A stretch of 5,485 nt of DNA from Candidatus Omnitrophota bacterium (GCA_028718845.1 JAQULA010000131.1:1-5485); one strand, 5' to 3'; counted from the stretch's first letter, positions 1-5,485 are shown. Numbers and translations: made by a program. The notes: generated by a model from the sequence alone, not told the origin.

Positions 1-136
1 CATAGAGCCGGGATTGCCGCACCAGCTTAATACCCGGAATCGCGGCTAAACGGGAAAGCGCAACGGCAATATTCCTGGCCCGATTGCCTTTATTGGAACC
101 AACCCCGAGATAAACCTTGAATTGCTTCTGCTTCAT
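1..136 (-). CDS. folK: 2-amino-4-hydroxy-6-hydroxymethyldihydropteridine pyrophosphokinase (HPPK), N-terminal fragment
   Basis: Forty-five codons from the ATG at 136-134 run off the window start. The peptide begins MKQKQFKVYLGVGSNKGNRA and continues with ALSRLAAIPGIKLV and QSRLY, which is the HPPK N-terminus: first beta strand, the G-S-N-x-G-x-R loop, a helix, then the I-x-x-V-x-x-S-x-x-Y strand. HPPK moves pyrophosphate from ATP to 6-hydroxymethyl-dihydropterin in folate synthesis. Two positions differ from the common G-S-N-L-G-D-R: Lys for Leu and Asn for Asp. The start overlaps the dapL stop in ATGA, and the bases just upstream (GCGCGGGT) contain no purine-rich ribosome site, so translation probably depends on ribosomes finishing dapL. 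The catalytic aspartates and the rest of the protein lie beyond the window, so fusion to another folate enzyme cannot be excluded. Recognition rests on a short but distinctive stretch. Confidence 0.82.
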   Translation of the reverse strand, partial: MKQKQFKVYLGVGSNKGNRARNIAVALSRLAAIPGIKLVRQSRLY

Positions 137-1293
137 ACCCGCGCTAAACGCTGAAGGGCTTCCCGGATTTTTTCCGTCTTTTGGGTAAGCGCGAACCGCA
201 GATATCCTTCGCCGTACTTGCCGAACCCGACTCCCGGCGTCGCCACTACCCCGTTATCCTGTAAAAGATGATTGCAAAAATCAATGGAACTCGTTTTTTG
301 GGGGATTTTGGCCCAGACGTAAAATGTCGCTTTCGTGGGAACCACATTCCAGCCCATTCCTTGTAAACCTTCGACCAAAACATCGCGGCGTTCTTTGTAC
401 ATCTGCGACATGTTCCGGATAAAAGCGTTGTCCGTTTTCAGCGCGGCAATCCCGGCGCACTGGATCGCCTGAAAAATACCGGAATCGATATTCGATTTTA
501 TCTTAGCCACGGCCGCCACGATTTCTTTATTACCGCATACCCAGCCGATTCTCCATCCGGTCATATTGTACGTTTTCGAAAGCGAGTGAAATTCCACGGC
601 CACGTCTTTTGCCCCGCGAATCGGCAGAATCGCCGGAGCCGCGTAACCGTCAAAACACATCTCGGAATAAGCCAGATCAAAACAAATGATAATCCCGTGC
701 TTTTTAGCAAAAGCCACGGCTTCCTTAAGGAAAGCCTGCGGAACCACTGCCGAAGTCGGGTTATTCGGATAATTCAAAAACAAAAGTTTTGCCCGTTTAA
801 GAACCGTTTTCGGGACCGCGCCCAATTCCGGCAAAAACGCGTTTTTTTCCAGCAAAGGCATGATATGCGGCTTGCCGCCGGCCAGGATCGTGGCGTTCCG
901 GTACGCCGGATAGGCCGGATCGGGAACCAGGGAAACATCATTTTTATTAAGAAACGCAAACGGAATATGGGCAATCCCTTCCTTGGAACCGATCAAAGGA
1001 AGGATTTCGTCCGCAGCCGACAACGATATACCGAATCGTTCTTTGTACCAGCAGGCAATCTCCTCGCGTAATTCCAGCATGCCGGCATCCAGCGCGTAAC
1101 GATGATTGCGCGGATCTTTTGCCGCCGCATATAAGGCCTCGATAATATGCCCCGGGGTCGGAGTATCCGGGTCCCCGATGCCTAAATCGATCAAATCCTT
1201 ACCCTCTTGCCGCGCTTTTCGTTTCGCCCGGTCGATCTCGACAAACAGATATGGCGGAAGTTTTTTCAATGTGTCGGCTACCTTAATCTGCAT
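133..1293 (-). CDS. dapL: LL-diaminopimelate aminotransferase
   Basis: This 386-residue class I/II (fold-type I) PLP aminotransferase is predicted to convert tetrahydrodipicolinate directly to LL-diaminopimelate using glutamate, bypassing the acylated intermediates of the DapD/C/E route. Landmarks are LPPYLF (12-17), DLGIGDPD (36-43), GSKEGIAH (102-109), VPDPAYP (123-129), NYPNNPT (174-180) with Asn178, DLAYSE (206-211) with Asp206 and Tyr209, SLSKTYNMTGWR (237-248) with PLP-binding Lys240, and YLRFALT (364-370) with the carboxylate-binding Arg366. The whole protein reads like the roughly 390-residue bacterial DapL type rather than the longer plant/Chlamydia type of about 410 or more. Related aspartate and alanine aminotransferases share the PLP motifs, so the assignment also leans on the dapA-dapB neighbours and the absence of dapD/C/E. 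The ATG at 1293 is the only sensible start: an in-frame stop lies 8 codons upstream and GAGGAAAGGA (1313-1304) precedes it. Its TGA overlaps the folK start in ATGA. Confidence 0.93.
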   Translation of the reverse strand: MQIKVADTLKKLPPYLFVEIDRAKRKARQEGKDLIDLGIGDPDTPTPGHIIEALYAAAKDPRNHRYALDAGMLELREEIACWYKERFGISLSAADEILPLIGSKEGIAHIPFAFLNKNDVSLVPDPAYPAYRNATILAGGKPHIMPLLEKNAFLPELGAVPKTVLKRAKLLFLNYPNNPTSAVVPQAFLKEAVAFAKKHGIIICFDLAYSEMCFDGYAAPAILPIRGAKDVAVEFHSLSKTYNMTGWRIGWVCGNKEIVAAVAKIKSNIDSGIFQAIQCAGIAALKTDNAFIRNMSQMYKERRDVLVEGLQGMGWNVVPTKATFYVWAKIPQKTSSIDFCNHLLQDNGVVATPGVGFGKYGEGYLRFALTQKTEKIREALQRLARV

Positions 1294-1397
1294 TGTGTGA
1301 ACATCCTTTCCTCATCCATACTGCCTTTTTTCGCCAGTCCTTTACGGCAGTTTCTCATTTTATCTTATAAAGTGGTTCTTTTTACTTTTTACTTCGC
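1294..1397 (-). other. dapB-dapL intergenic gap, the only one in the operon
   Basis: These 104 bases are AT-rich next to the genes. Read on the transcribed strand they hold a tandem AAGTAAA-type repeat just after the dapB stop (1376-1395), a TATAAG box (1369-1364) without a convincing -35, a weak inverted repeat ACTGCC/GGCAGT (arms 1351-1346 and 1325-1320, 20-base loop), and the dapL ribosome site. No T-run follows the inverted repeat on the transcribed strand, so it is not a rho-independent terminator. I recognise no riboswitch or gene here. Confidence 0.6.
1304..1313 (-). promoter_or_regulatory. Ribosome binding site of dapL
   Basis: GAGGAAAGGA ends 10 bases before the dapL ATG at 1293. 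It contains two possible Shine-Dalgarno cores, GAGG and AAGGA. Unlike the other internal starts, this one lies in noncoding sequence and is not tied to the end of the preceding gene. Confidence 0.6.
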
Positions 1398-2111
1398 TTA
1401 TGCCCCCAGCACGTCCTGCATCGTGAATATACCGGCCGGTTTGCGGGCCACCCATTTCGCGGCCTGCAATGCCCCGCGAGTGAAAATATCCCGGGTTACC
1501 GCGGAATGGCTCAATACCAACGTATCCACGTCGCTCTCAAACCGGATTTCATGGTCACCGACAATCTCGCCCTCGCGGATTGCCCGGATATCGTTGACCG
1601 GAACTCCGGTCTGGTTTTCGATAATTTCGGCCAGTTTTTTTGCCGTTCCGCTGGGAGCATCTTTTTTATGAATATGATGCGCTTCGGTAATACACACGCG
1701 GTAATCTTTCAATTTTTCCGCCGCCTCTTTTACCAGGCGAAACAGCAGATTAACCCCCACCGACATGTTCGGCGAATACACGATCGGAATAACCTTGGCC
1801 GCGGTATTGATCCTCGCTATCTGCTCCGCGGATAATCCGGTTGTCCCGATAACCAGGGCTTTTTTATAACGCACCGCGGCCTCGAGCATATCCATGCTTG
1901 CCTGCGGCGAAGTAAAATCGATAACCACTTCGGCCTTCTCGATGCCGCCGAGATCATCGCTCACTACGGTATTGCCCACGGGAAGATTTAACTCCGGATG
2001 TCCCTTTTGTTCCAGCGCGCTTACGAGGCTCAATTCCGGGTCGGCGGCGGCAAGCGCGATCAGACGCTTTCCCATTTTTCCACGACAGCCGTTTACCGCT
2101 AATGCGATCAT
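1398..2111 (-). CDS. dapB: 4-hydroxy-tetrahydrodipicolinate reductase
   Basis: DapB reduces the dehydrated product of DapA to tetrahydrodipicolinate with NAD(P)H; here that product is the substrate of the adjacent aminotransferase DapL. The protein has 237 residues, on the short side of a family that runs about 220-275. An N-terminal Rossmann domain shows NGCRGKMGKRL (7-17), IDFTSP (64-69) and GTTG (89-92); SPNMSVGVN (113-121) links to the substrate domain, which carries the signature EAHHIHKKDAPSGTA (143-157). His145 and Lys149 align with the E. coli catalytic pair His159/Lys163. The C-terminus keeps HSAVTRDIFTRGALQAA (202-218) and ends FTMQDVLGA, as expected. The start is the ATG at 2111, not the in-frame ATG at 2216, because the 35 extra residues would lie inside dapA and precede the Rossmann strand. 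The start overlaps the dapA stop in ATGA, with AGAGGA (2121-2116) as ribosome site. A 104-base gap follows the TAA. Confidence 0.97.
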   Translation of the reverse strand: MIALAVNGCRGKMGKRLIALAAADPELSLVSALEQKGHPELNLPVGNTVVSDDLGGIEKAEVVIDFTSPQASMDMLEAAVRYKKALVIGTTGLSAEQIARINTAAKVIPIVYSPNMSVGVNLLFRLVKEAAEKLKDYRVCITEAHHIHKKDAPSGTAKKLAEIIENQTGVPVNDIRAIREGEIVGDHEIRFESDVDTLVLSHSAVTRDIFTRGALQAAKWVARKPAGIFTMQDVLGA

Positions 2112-2998
2112 TTTTTCCTCTTGGTTAGCAGCCCGTAATCCCGCAGGGCATGATTTAGTTTCTGCACATTTTCTTCGCTCATCGGACACAGCGGCAGACG
2201 AAGTTCCGGCTCGCACATTCCGATCATTTCCATGGCGGTTTTCACGCAGATCGGGTTCGTTTCCAAAAACATCGCTTTGATCAACGGCAATAATTTATAA
2301 TGCATTTCCTGCGCTTTTTTCAGATTACCTTTTTCAAACTCCTCGACTAAACGCACCACATCGTGCGGCACGATATTGGCGACAACCGAAATAACTCCGG
2401 TTCCGCCGATAGCCAATACCGGCAGGGTCAAAGCATCGTCACCGGAGATCAGTCCGAATTCCTTCGGACAAAGCAATTTGATCCGCGACATCTGCTCCAG
2501 GCTCCCCGAAGCCTCTTTCACTCCGACAATATTCCTGAATTCATGCGCCAGACGCGCGATCGTCTCCGGCTCCATATTCACCGCCGTGCGGCCGGCGATA
2601 TTGTACAATATCAGCGGGATATCCACATTTTCGGCGATCTGCTTAAAATGCAAATACAGGCCTTTCTGCGTCGGTTTGTTGTAATACGGCGTAATTAATA
2701 ACGCCGCGTCCGCACCGGCCTCCTTGGCATGTTTGGTCAAACGGATCGCCTCCGCGGTATTATTCGATCCCGTACCGGCGATAACCGGCACGCGTTTGTT
2801 GACGATCTCGACGACAAGTTCGATCACCCGCTCGTGTTCGGCCAACGACAAAGTCGCCGATTCTCCGGTAGTTCCACAGGGAACAATCGCGCTGGTTTTG
2901 TTCTTGATATGGAACTCCACCAGTTCCTTCAGTTTTTCCTCGTCCAACCGGTTATTGTTAAACGGAGTAATAATCGCGACCATCGCGCCTTTAAACAT
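2108..2998 (-). CDS. dapA: 4-hydroxy-tetrahydrodipicolinate synthase
   Basis: DapA condenses pyruvate with aspartate semialdehyde, the first committed step of diaminopimelate/lysine synthesis, as a cytoplasmic class I aldolase (TIM barrel, usually a tetramer). The 296 residues are full family length. Motifs include CGTTGES (41-47) with Thr43/Thr44 of the proton relay, TPYYNKP (103-109) with Tyr106, YNIAGRT (132-138) with Tyr132 and Arg137, the Schiff-base lysine Lys161 in GVKEASG, ISGDD (185-189) and GVISV (201-205). The third motif has Ala where Pro is usual (YNVPGRT). By hand alignment with the E. coli enzyme, allosteric-site residues His56, Asn80, Glu84 and Tyr106 correspond to His55, Asn79, Glu83 and Tyr105 here, while His53 is Leu52. 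Lysine feedback is therefore possible but not shown. The start at 2998 is chosen over an in-frame ATG at 3094 because the conserved N-terminus (FKGAMVAIITPF) begins there and AAGGGGGAG (3011-3003) precedes it. The catalytic lysine and neighbours favour DapA over NanA-like or KDG aldolases. Confidence 0.97.
   Translation of the reverse strand: MFKGAMVAIITPFNNNRLDEEKLKELVEFHIKNKTSAIVPCGTTGESATLSLAEHERVIELVVEIVNKRVPVIAGTGSNNTAEAIRLTKHAKEAGADAALLITPYYNKPTQKGLYLHFKQIAENVDIPLILYNIAGRTAVNMEPETIARLAHEFRNIVGVKEASGSLEQMSRIKLLCPKEFGLISGDDALTLPVLAIGGTGVISVVANIVPHDVVRLVEEFEKGNLKKAQEMHYKLLPLIKAMFLETNPICVKTAMEMIGMCEPELRLPLCPMSEENVQKLNHALRDYGLLTKRKK
2112..2121 (-). promoter_or_regulatory. Ribosome binding site of dapB inside the dapA 3' end
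   Basis: AGAGGA (2121-2116) is encoded by the last dapA codons (Lys-Arg-Lys) and stands 4 bases before the ATG at 2111, which shares ATGA with the dapA stop. It decides the dapB start against the in-frame ATG at 2216. Confidence 0.7.
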
Positions 2999-3914
2999 AA
3001 CACTCCCCCTTATAAACATTTCTGGCCTGGCCTTCAAGCCAAACATTATCAAAATTACCGCCGGCGTAATCAAAATAGACCTTGAGCACTTCATCTCCCT
3101 GGGTTTGCACGTTGATCACATAGGTGCCGTTGGTCCCTTCAAATTTATGATGATAAATCAACGCCGCCGCGACCGATCCGGTTCCGCAGGCCATAGTTTC
3201 CGCTTCCACGCCCCGCTCATAGGTACGCAGAGAAATAATATCCTGATCAATGGCCTTGACGAAATCAACATTCGTTCCATCGGGCTCAAAATCGCGGTGA
3301 TAACGGATAATTCGGCCCAAAAGCCGAACGTTGACCGCATCCAGATCTTCCACGAAATTGACCGCGTGCGGCACTCCGGTATTGATAAAATTCACCGCGT
3401 AAATCCGTCCGTCGATATTAACATTGATATTCAACTGCAGATTTTTCGGCGTAGTCATCTTCACTTTCACGCTGTTTTCCTTGATCTCCGCGTTGAGCAA
3501 TCCGGCCAGCGTTTCAATGACCACATTCTTTTTCCCTTTATACAACGCGGCACAACGGATACCGTTTCCGCACATTTCCGCTTCCGAACCGTCCGGGTTA
3601 AAAATACGCATTTTAAAATCCGCCCGGCGGGATTTTTCGATAAAGATCAGGCCGTCGGCGCCGATACCCATGGTGCGTTTGCACAGCCGGGCCGCCAATT
3701 CCGGTCCGTTCGTAAGGTTGCTGCGCCGGTTATCGTATACGATAAAATCGTTCCCGGAAGCAACCATTTTTGAAAACTCTAATTTTCTTTTTCGCAGCGA
3801 TTCGGGTTTTTTGGATGCTTTGCCGGCAATATTTTTTTTGCCGGAACGCCGCGCCATTGTTTTTACCTTACGCGTATTACGTTCCTGTTTTTTACCCTGC
3901 GTCTTTTTTTTCAT
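2991..3914 (-). CDS. dapF: Diaminopimelate epimerase with a basic N-terminal extension
   Basis: DapF interconverts LL- and meso-diaminopimelate, making the substrate of LysA and the peptidoglycan cross-link residue. It is a cofactor-independent two-cysteine racemase. From the ATG at 3914 it has 307 residues, against about 270-280 usually. The core begins near residue 45 (LEFSKM) and shows GNDF (54-57), GADGLI (85-90), FNPDGSEAEMCGNG (105-118) with catalytic Cys115, GVPHAV (180-185) and ERGVEAETMACGTGS (233-247) with catalytic Cys243. The first motif reads VASGNDF where many family members have HGLGNDF or HGAGNDF. Residues 1-44 are unusual: 20 Lys/Arg, two acidic, no hydrophobic stretch, so not a signal peptide. 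The 3914 ATG is preferred over an in-frame GTG at 3920 because AAGGGG (3925-3920) sits 5 bases before it. A second in-frame ATG at 3857, behind a weaker AAGG, would give 288 residues and still leave a 25-residue basic tail. No standard start codon lies at the core boundary. The gene overlaps dapA by 8 bases. Confidence 0.94.
   Translation of the reverse strand: MKKKTQGKKQERNTRKVKTMARRSGKKNIAGKASKKPESLRKRKLEFSKMVASGNDFIVYDNRRSNLTNGPELAARLCKRTMGIGADGLIFIEKSRRADFKMRIFNPDGSEAEMCGNGIRCAALYKGKKNVVIETLAGLLNAEIKENSVKVKMTTPKNLQLNINVNIDGRIYAVNFINTGVPHAVNFVEDLDAVNVRLLGRIIRYHRDFEPDGTNVDFVKAIDQDIISLRTYERGVEAETMACGTGSVAAALIYHHKFEGTNGTYVINVQTQGDEVLKVYFDYAGGNFDNVWLEGQARNVYKGECYV
2999..3011 (-). promoter_or_regulatory. 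Ribosome binding site of dapA inside the dapF 3' end
   Basis: AAGGGGGAG (3011-3003) lies within the last dapF codons (Lys-Gly-Glu), 4 bases before the dapA ATG at 2998. It is the strongest purine-rich site in the window and supports 2998 over the upstream in-frame ATG at 3094. Confidence 0.75.
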
Positions 3915-3926
3915 AACCACCCCTTA
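3915..3926 (-). promoter_or_regulatory. Ribosome binding site of dapF, overlapping the lysA stop
   Basis: On the coding strand AAGGGG (3925-3920) begins inside the lysA TAA and stands 5 bases before the ATG at 3914. This spacing selects 3914 rather than the in-frame GTG at 3920, which lies at the edge of the site itself, and links dapF translation to lysA termination. Confidence 0.7.
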
Positions 3927-5180
3927 TAGCTTACCGGTTATCTCGTTCCGTACCAGATCACGATATTGCTCTCGTTTCCTGACTATTTGATAGCGACGGT
4001 CGTCAACCAATACCTCAACCGCGCGCCTGCGGCTGTTATAGTTGCTCGACATACTAAAGCCATAGGCGCCGGCGCCCATGACTGCCAGAACATCGTTTTC
4101 TTTCAGAAAAGCGGGCAAACCGCGGTCCTTTGCCAGAAAATCGCCGCTTTCGCATACCGGACCGACTACATCGGCCTTTTTCATCGCACCCGCGGTTTTC
4201 TCAACCGGAATAATCTCATGATAAGCGCCATACAGGGACGGACGCAGCAAATCGTTCATCGCCGCGTCAACGATAATAAACCGTTTCACCGGAGTATCTT
4301 TCAGATATAAAATTTTCGTCAGCAGGACCCCGGCATTACCGACGATAAATCTTCCCGGTTCCAGGATCAACGACACTTTCGCTTTTTTAATTATCGGGAT
4401 AATCGCCCGGGCGTATTCATCCGCGGTCTGCGGCCGTTCCTTGCGGTAAATAATACCCAGCCCGCCGCCGATATTCAAATGAGTGATGCCCGCTCCCCGG
4501 CGGTTCAATTCAATAATCAGAGCCACGGCTTTTTTTAAAGCGGCCTTGAACGGAGCGGCCTGTTCGATCTGCGAACCGATATGCACATGGATACAGCAAA
4601 GCTGCACATGCGGCAAATTTCGGTTGCAATGGATAAACACTTCCCGCGCGGTTTCGATATCGATACCGAATTTATTCTCGCGCTTCGCCGTGGAAATATA
4701 GTCATGGGTATGGGCCGATACGTCCGGGTTGATCCGTAAAGCTACCCGCTGCCGTTTGCCGCAGCGGCCGGAAATCGCGTTGATCAACGCCAGTTCCGAA
4801 AGGGATTCCACGTTAAAAAAAAGAATCCCGGCCCGGATTGCCGCTTCGATTTCCTCCGCGGTCTTTCCCACCGACGCATATACAATCTTTTGGGAATCGG
4901 CCTTGATCTTTTTCGCGCGGTACAATTCCCCGCCGGAAACGATATCCAGCCCCGCCCCGGCGTTCACCAGTAAACGGCACAGCGCCAGGTTGGAATTCGC
5001 TTTCATCGAATAGCAGATAAGCGGGTTTATCTCGGCAAACGCCTGTCGCAGTTTGGTAAAATGGTCAAGCAGAGTATGCTTACTATAGACAAATGCCGGA
5101 GTCCCGACCGCGCGGGCAATCTCCGCCAGGCTGGTTCGTTCGCAACATAAGGTATTCTTCTTTACCTGAAAATCATGCAT
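3924..5180 (-). CDS. lysA: Diaminopimelate decarboxylase
   Basis: This 418-residue PLP enzyme decarboxylates meso-diaminopimelate to L-lysine, the final step of the pathway, in the cytoplasm. It has the fold-type III (alanine racemase-like) barrel followed by a beta domain. Visible landmarks are YSMKAN (57-62) with PLP-binding Lys60, HIGSQI (200-205), the glycine loop NIGGGLG (236-242), EPGR (274-277), and the C-terminal CESGDFLA (343-350) whose Cys343 completes the partner subunit's active site in this family. GAYGFSMSSNYN (371-382) contains the cofactor-contacting Tyr373. Length is normal for LysA. The ATG at 5180-5178 is chosen because the alignable N-terminus (residues about 10-30, ending in TPAFVYS) follows at the expected distance; AAGGTG at 5196-5191 is a plausible but distant ribosome site (10-base spacer). 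It overlaps argH by 8 bases, and dapF starts 9 bases after its TAA. No key residue is missing. CESGDFLA and lysine-pathway neighbours argue against an ornithine/arginine or carboxynorspermidine decarboxylase. Confidence 0.96.
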   Translation of the reverse strand: MHDFQVKKNTLCCERTSLAEIARAVGTPAFVYSKHTLLDHFTKLRQAFAEINPLICYSMKANSNLALCRLLVNAGAGLDIVSGGELYRAKKIKADSQKIVYASVGKTAEEIEAAIRAGILFFNVESLSELALINAISGRCGKRQRVALRINPDVSAHTHDYISTAKRENKFGIDIETAREVFIHCNRNLPHVQLCCIHVHIGSQIEQAAPFKAALKKAVALIIELNRRGAGITHLNIGGGLGIIYRKERPQTADEYARAIIPIIKKAKVSLILEPGRFIVGNAGVLLTKILYLKDTPVKRFIIVDAAMNDLLRPSLYGAYHEIIPVEKTAGAMKKADVVGPVCESGDFLAKDRGLPAFLKENDVLAVMGAGAYGFSMSSNYNSRRRAVEVLVDDRRYQIVRKREQYRDLVRNEITGKL

Positions 5181-5485
5181 TGATCTTCGGCACCTTCTTA
5201 TTAATCGACTTTTTCGAGGTTACGGCGTGTTCGGCATGCATCACGCCGCGCACATCACGCTGGGTCAACTTAGCGTGAAACGACCGCAGCAGAGTATCCG
5301 GCATATCGCTGATGCGAATATCCTTGTCCTGAGCGTAACGGATAAGCCTGCCGACAATATCATGCGCGTCCTTAAACGCCGTCCCCCGCAGGACCAGAAA
5401 CTCGGCCAATTCCGTCGCATACAATTTTTCATTCCGCAACGCTTTTTCAATTACCGCGGTTTGCAGGGGTATTCCCTTGAGAAAC
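5173..5485 (-). CDS. argH: Argininosuccinate lyase, C-terminal fragment (5' end outside window)
   Basis: Only the last 103 codons are present; the frame is open to the window edge at 5485 and ends in TGA at 5175-5173. ArgH splits argininosuccinate into arginine and fumarate, the last step of arginine synthesis, as a cytoplasmic homotetramer of the fumarase/aspartase superfamily. The fragment shows the usual C-terminal helical domain pattern: ATELAEFLV (fragment residues 23-31), then FKDAHDIVG (37-45) and GRLIRY, matching the family's A-T-x-L-A-x-x-L-V and F-x-x-A-H-x-I-V-G motifs. The catalytic loop lies upstream and cannot be inspected. The tail is odd: after AVTSKKS the protein ends within about 10 mostly polar, lysine-rich residues and lacks the G-G-T/G-S-T turn often found near the ArgH C-terminus. 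The stop overlaps the lysA start by 8 bases, so the two are probably cotranscribed and coupled. Identity is secure from the C-terminal motifs and the arginine/lysine gene order, although the active site is unseen. Confidence 0.88.
   Translation of the reverse strand, partial: FLKGIPLQTAVIEKALRNEKLYATELAEFLVLRGTAFKDAHDIVGRLIRYAQDKDIRISDMPDTLLRSFHAKLTQRDVRGVMHAEHAVTSKKSINKKVPKINA

Noticed and set aside
1320..1351. Inverted repeat ACTGCC/GGCAGT as a terminator between dapB and dapL
   Set aside because: The stem is only 6 bp with a 20-base loop and no T-run follows it on the transcribed strand. The T-rich flank is on the plus strand, where no gene is seen.
1278..1358. A 26-codon minus-strand mini-ORF that crosses the dapL start in another frame, as a possible leader peptide
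   Set aside because: It has no ribosome site before its ATG, no run of Lys codons typical of an attenuator, and no terminator/antiterminator stems nearby.
2112..2216. Longer DapB starting at the ATG at 2216
   Set aside because: The added 35 residues lie inside dapA and precede the first Rossmann strand; ATGA and AGAGGA mark the start at 2111.
2999..3094. Longer DapA starting at the ATG at 3094
   Set aside because: The extra 32 residues lie inside dapF and precede the conserved DapA N-terminus; the strong ribosome site is at 3011-3003.
2724..3773. A 349-codon open frame on the plus strand, antisense to dapA and dapF
   Set aside because: It spans two conserved genes and their junction, matches no family I recognise, and reads as composition-driven antisense openness. 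The other plus-strand open frames (for example 586-1071, 1894-2280, 3424-3990) are rejected for the same reason.
1..5485. Mobile elements, CRISPR arrays, tRNA/rRNA genes, lysine riboswitch
   Set aside because: No transposase, terminal repeats, regularly spaced repeats or tRNA-like cloverleaf were seen, and nearly all sequence is accounted for by conserved genes. A lysine riboswitch, if any, would be upstream of the operon and outside the window.

Overview
The window is an ordinary-looking, tightly packed bacterial biosynthetic operon, read entirely from the minus strand (transcription runs from high to low coordinates). In transcription order it holds the 3' end of argH (argininosuccinate lyase), lysA (diaminopimelate decarboxylase), dapF (diaminopimelate epimerase), dapA (4-hydroxy-tetrahydrodipicolinate synthase), dapB (its reductase), an LL-diaminopimelate aminotransferase (dapL), and the 5' end of folK (HPPK, folate synthesis). 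Five genes are complete and the two at the edges are cut by the window.

Together, dapA, dapB, dapL, dapF and lysA encode every step from aspartate semialdehyde to L-lysine by the diaminopimelate aminotransferase route. In that route DapL replaces the acylation, transamination and deacylation steps (DapD/DapC/DapE) in one reaction. DapF also supplies meso-diaminopimelate for peptidoglycan. Aspartokinase (lysC), asd, dapD, dapE and ddh are absent from the window. argH upstream ties the cluster to arginine synthesis, and folK downstream ties it to folate synthesis.

Spacing is extreme. argH/lysA and dapF/dapA overlap by 8 bases, dapA/dapB and dapL/folK overlap in an ATGA, and lysA/dapF are 9 bases apart. 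The only real gap is 104 bases between dapB and dapL. I see no rho-independent terminator in the transcribed direction anywhere, so one polycistronic mRNA with translational coupling is the simplest reading. The operon promoter and any lysine-responsive leader would lie beyond base 5485.

DapL-type lysine clusters occur in several phyla (deltaproteobacterial lineages, Nitrospirae, the PVC group and allies such as Omnitrophota, Chlamydiae). The moderate GC content, the argH-lysA-dapF-dapA-dapB-dapL-folK order and the lysine-rich protein tails make an uncultured bacterium of the Omnitrophota/PVC type my best guess. This is an inference from general impression, not something the sequence proves.

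The most unusual item is dapF, which carries about 44 strongly basic residues (20 Lys/Arg) ahead of its normal enzyme core. I found no mobile element, CRISPR array, RNA gene or recognisably new system here.
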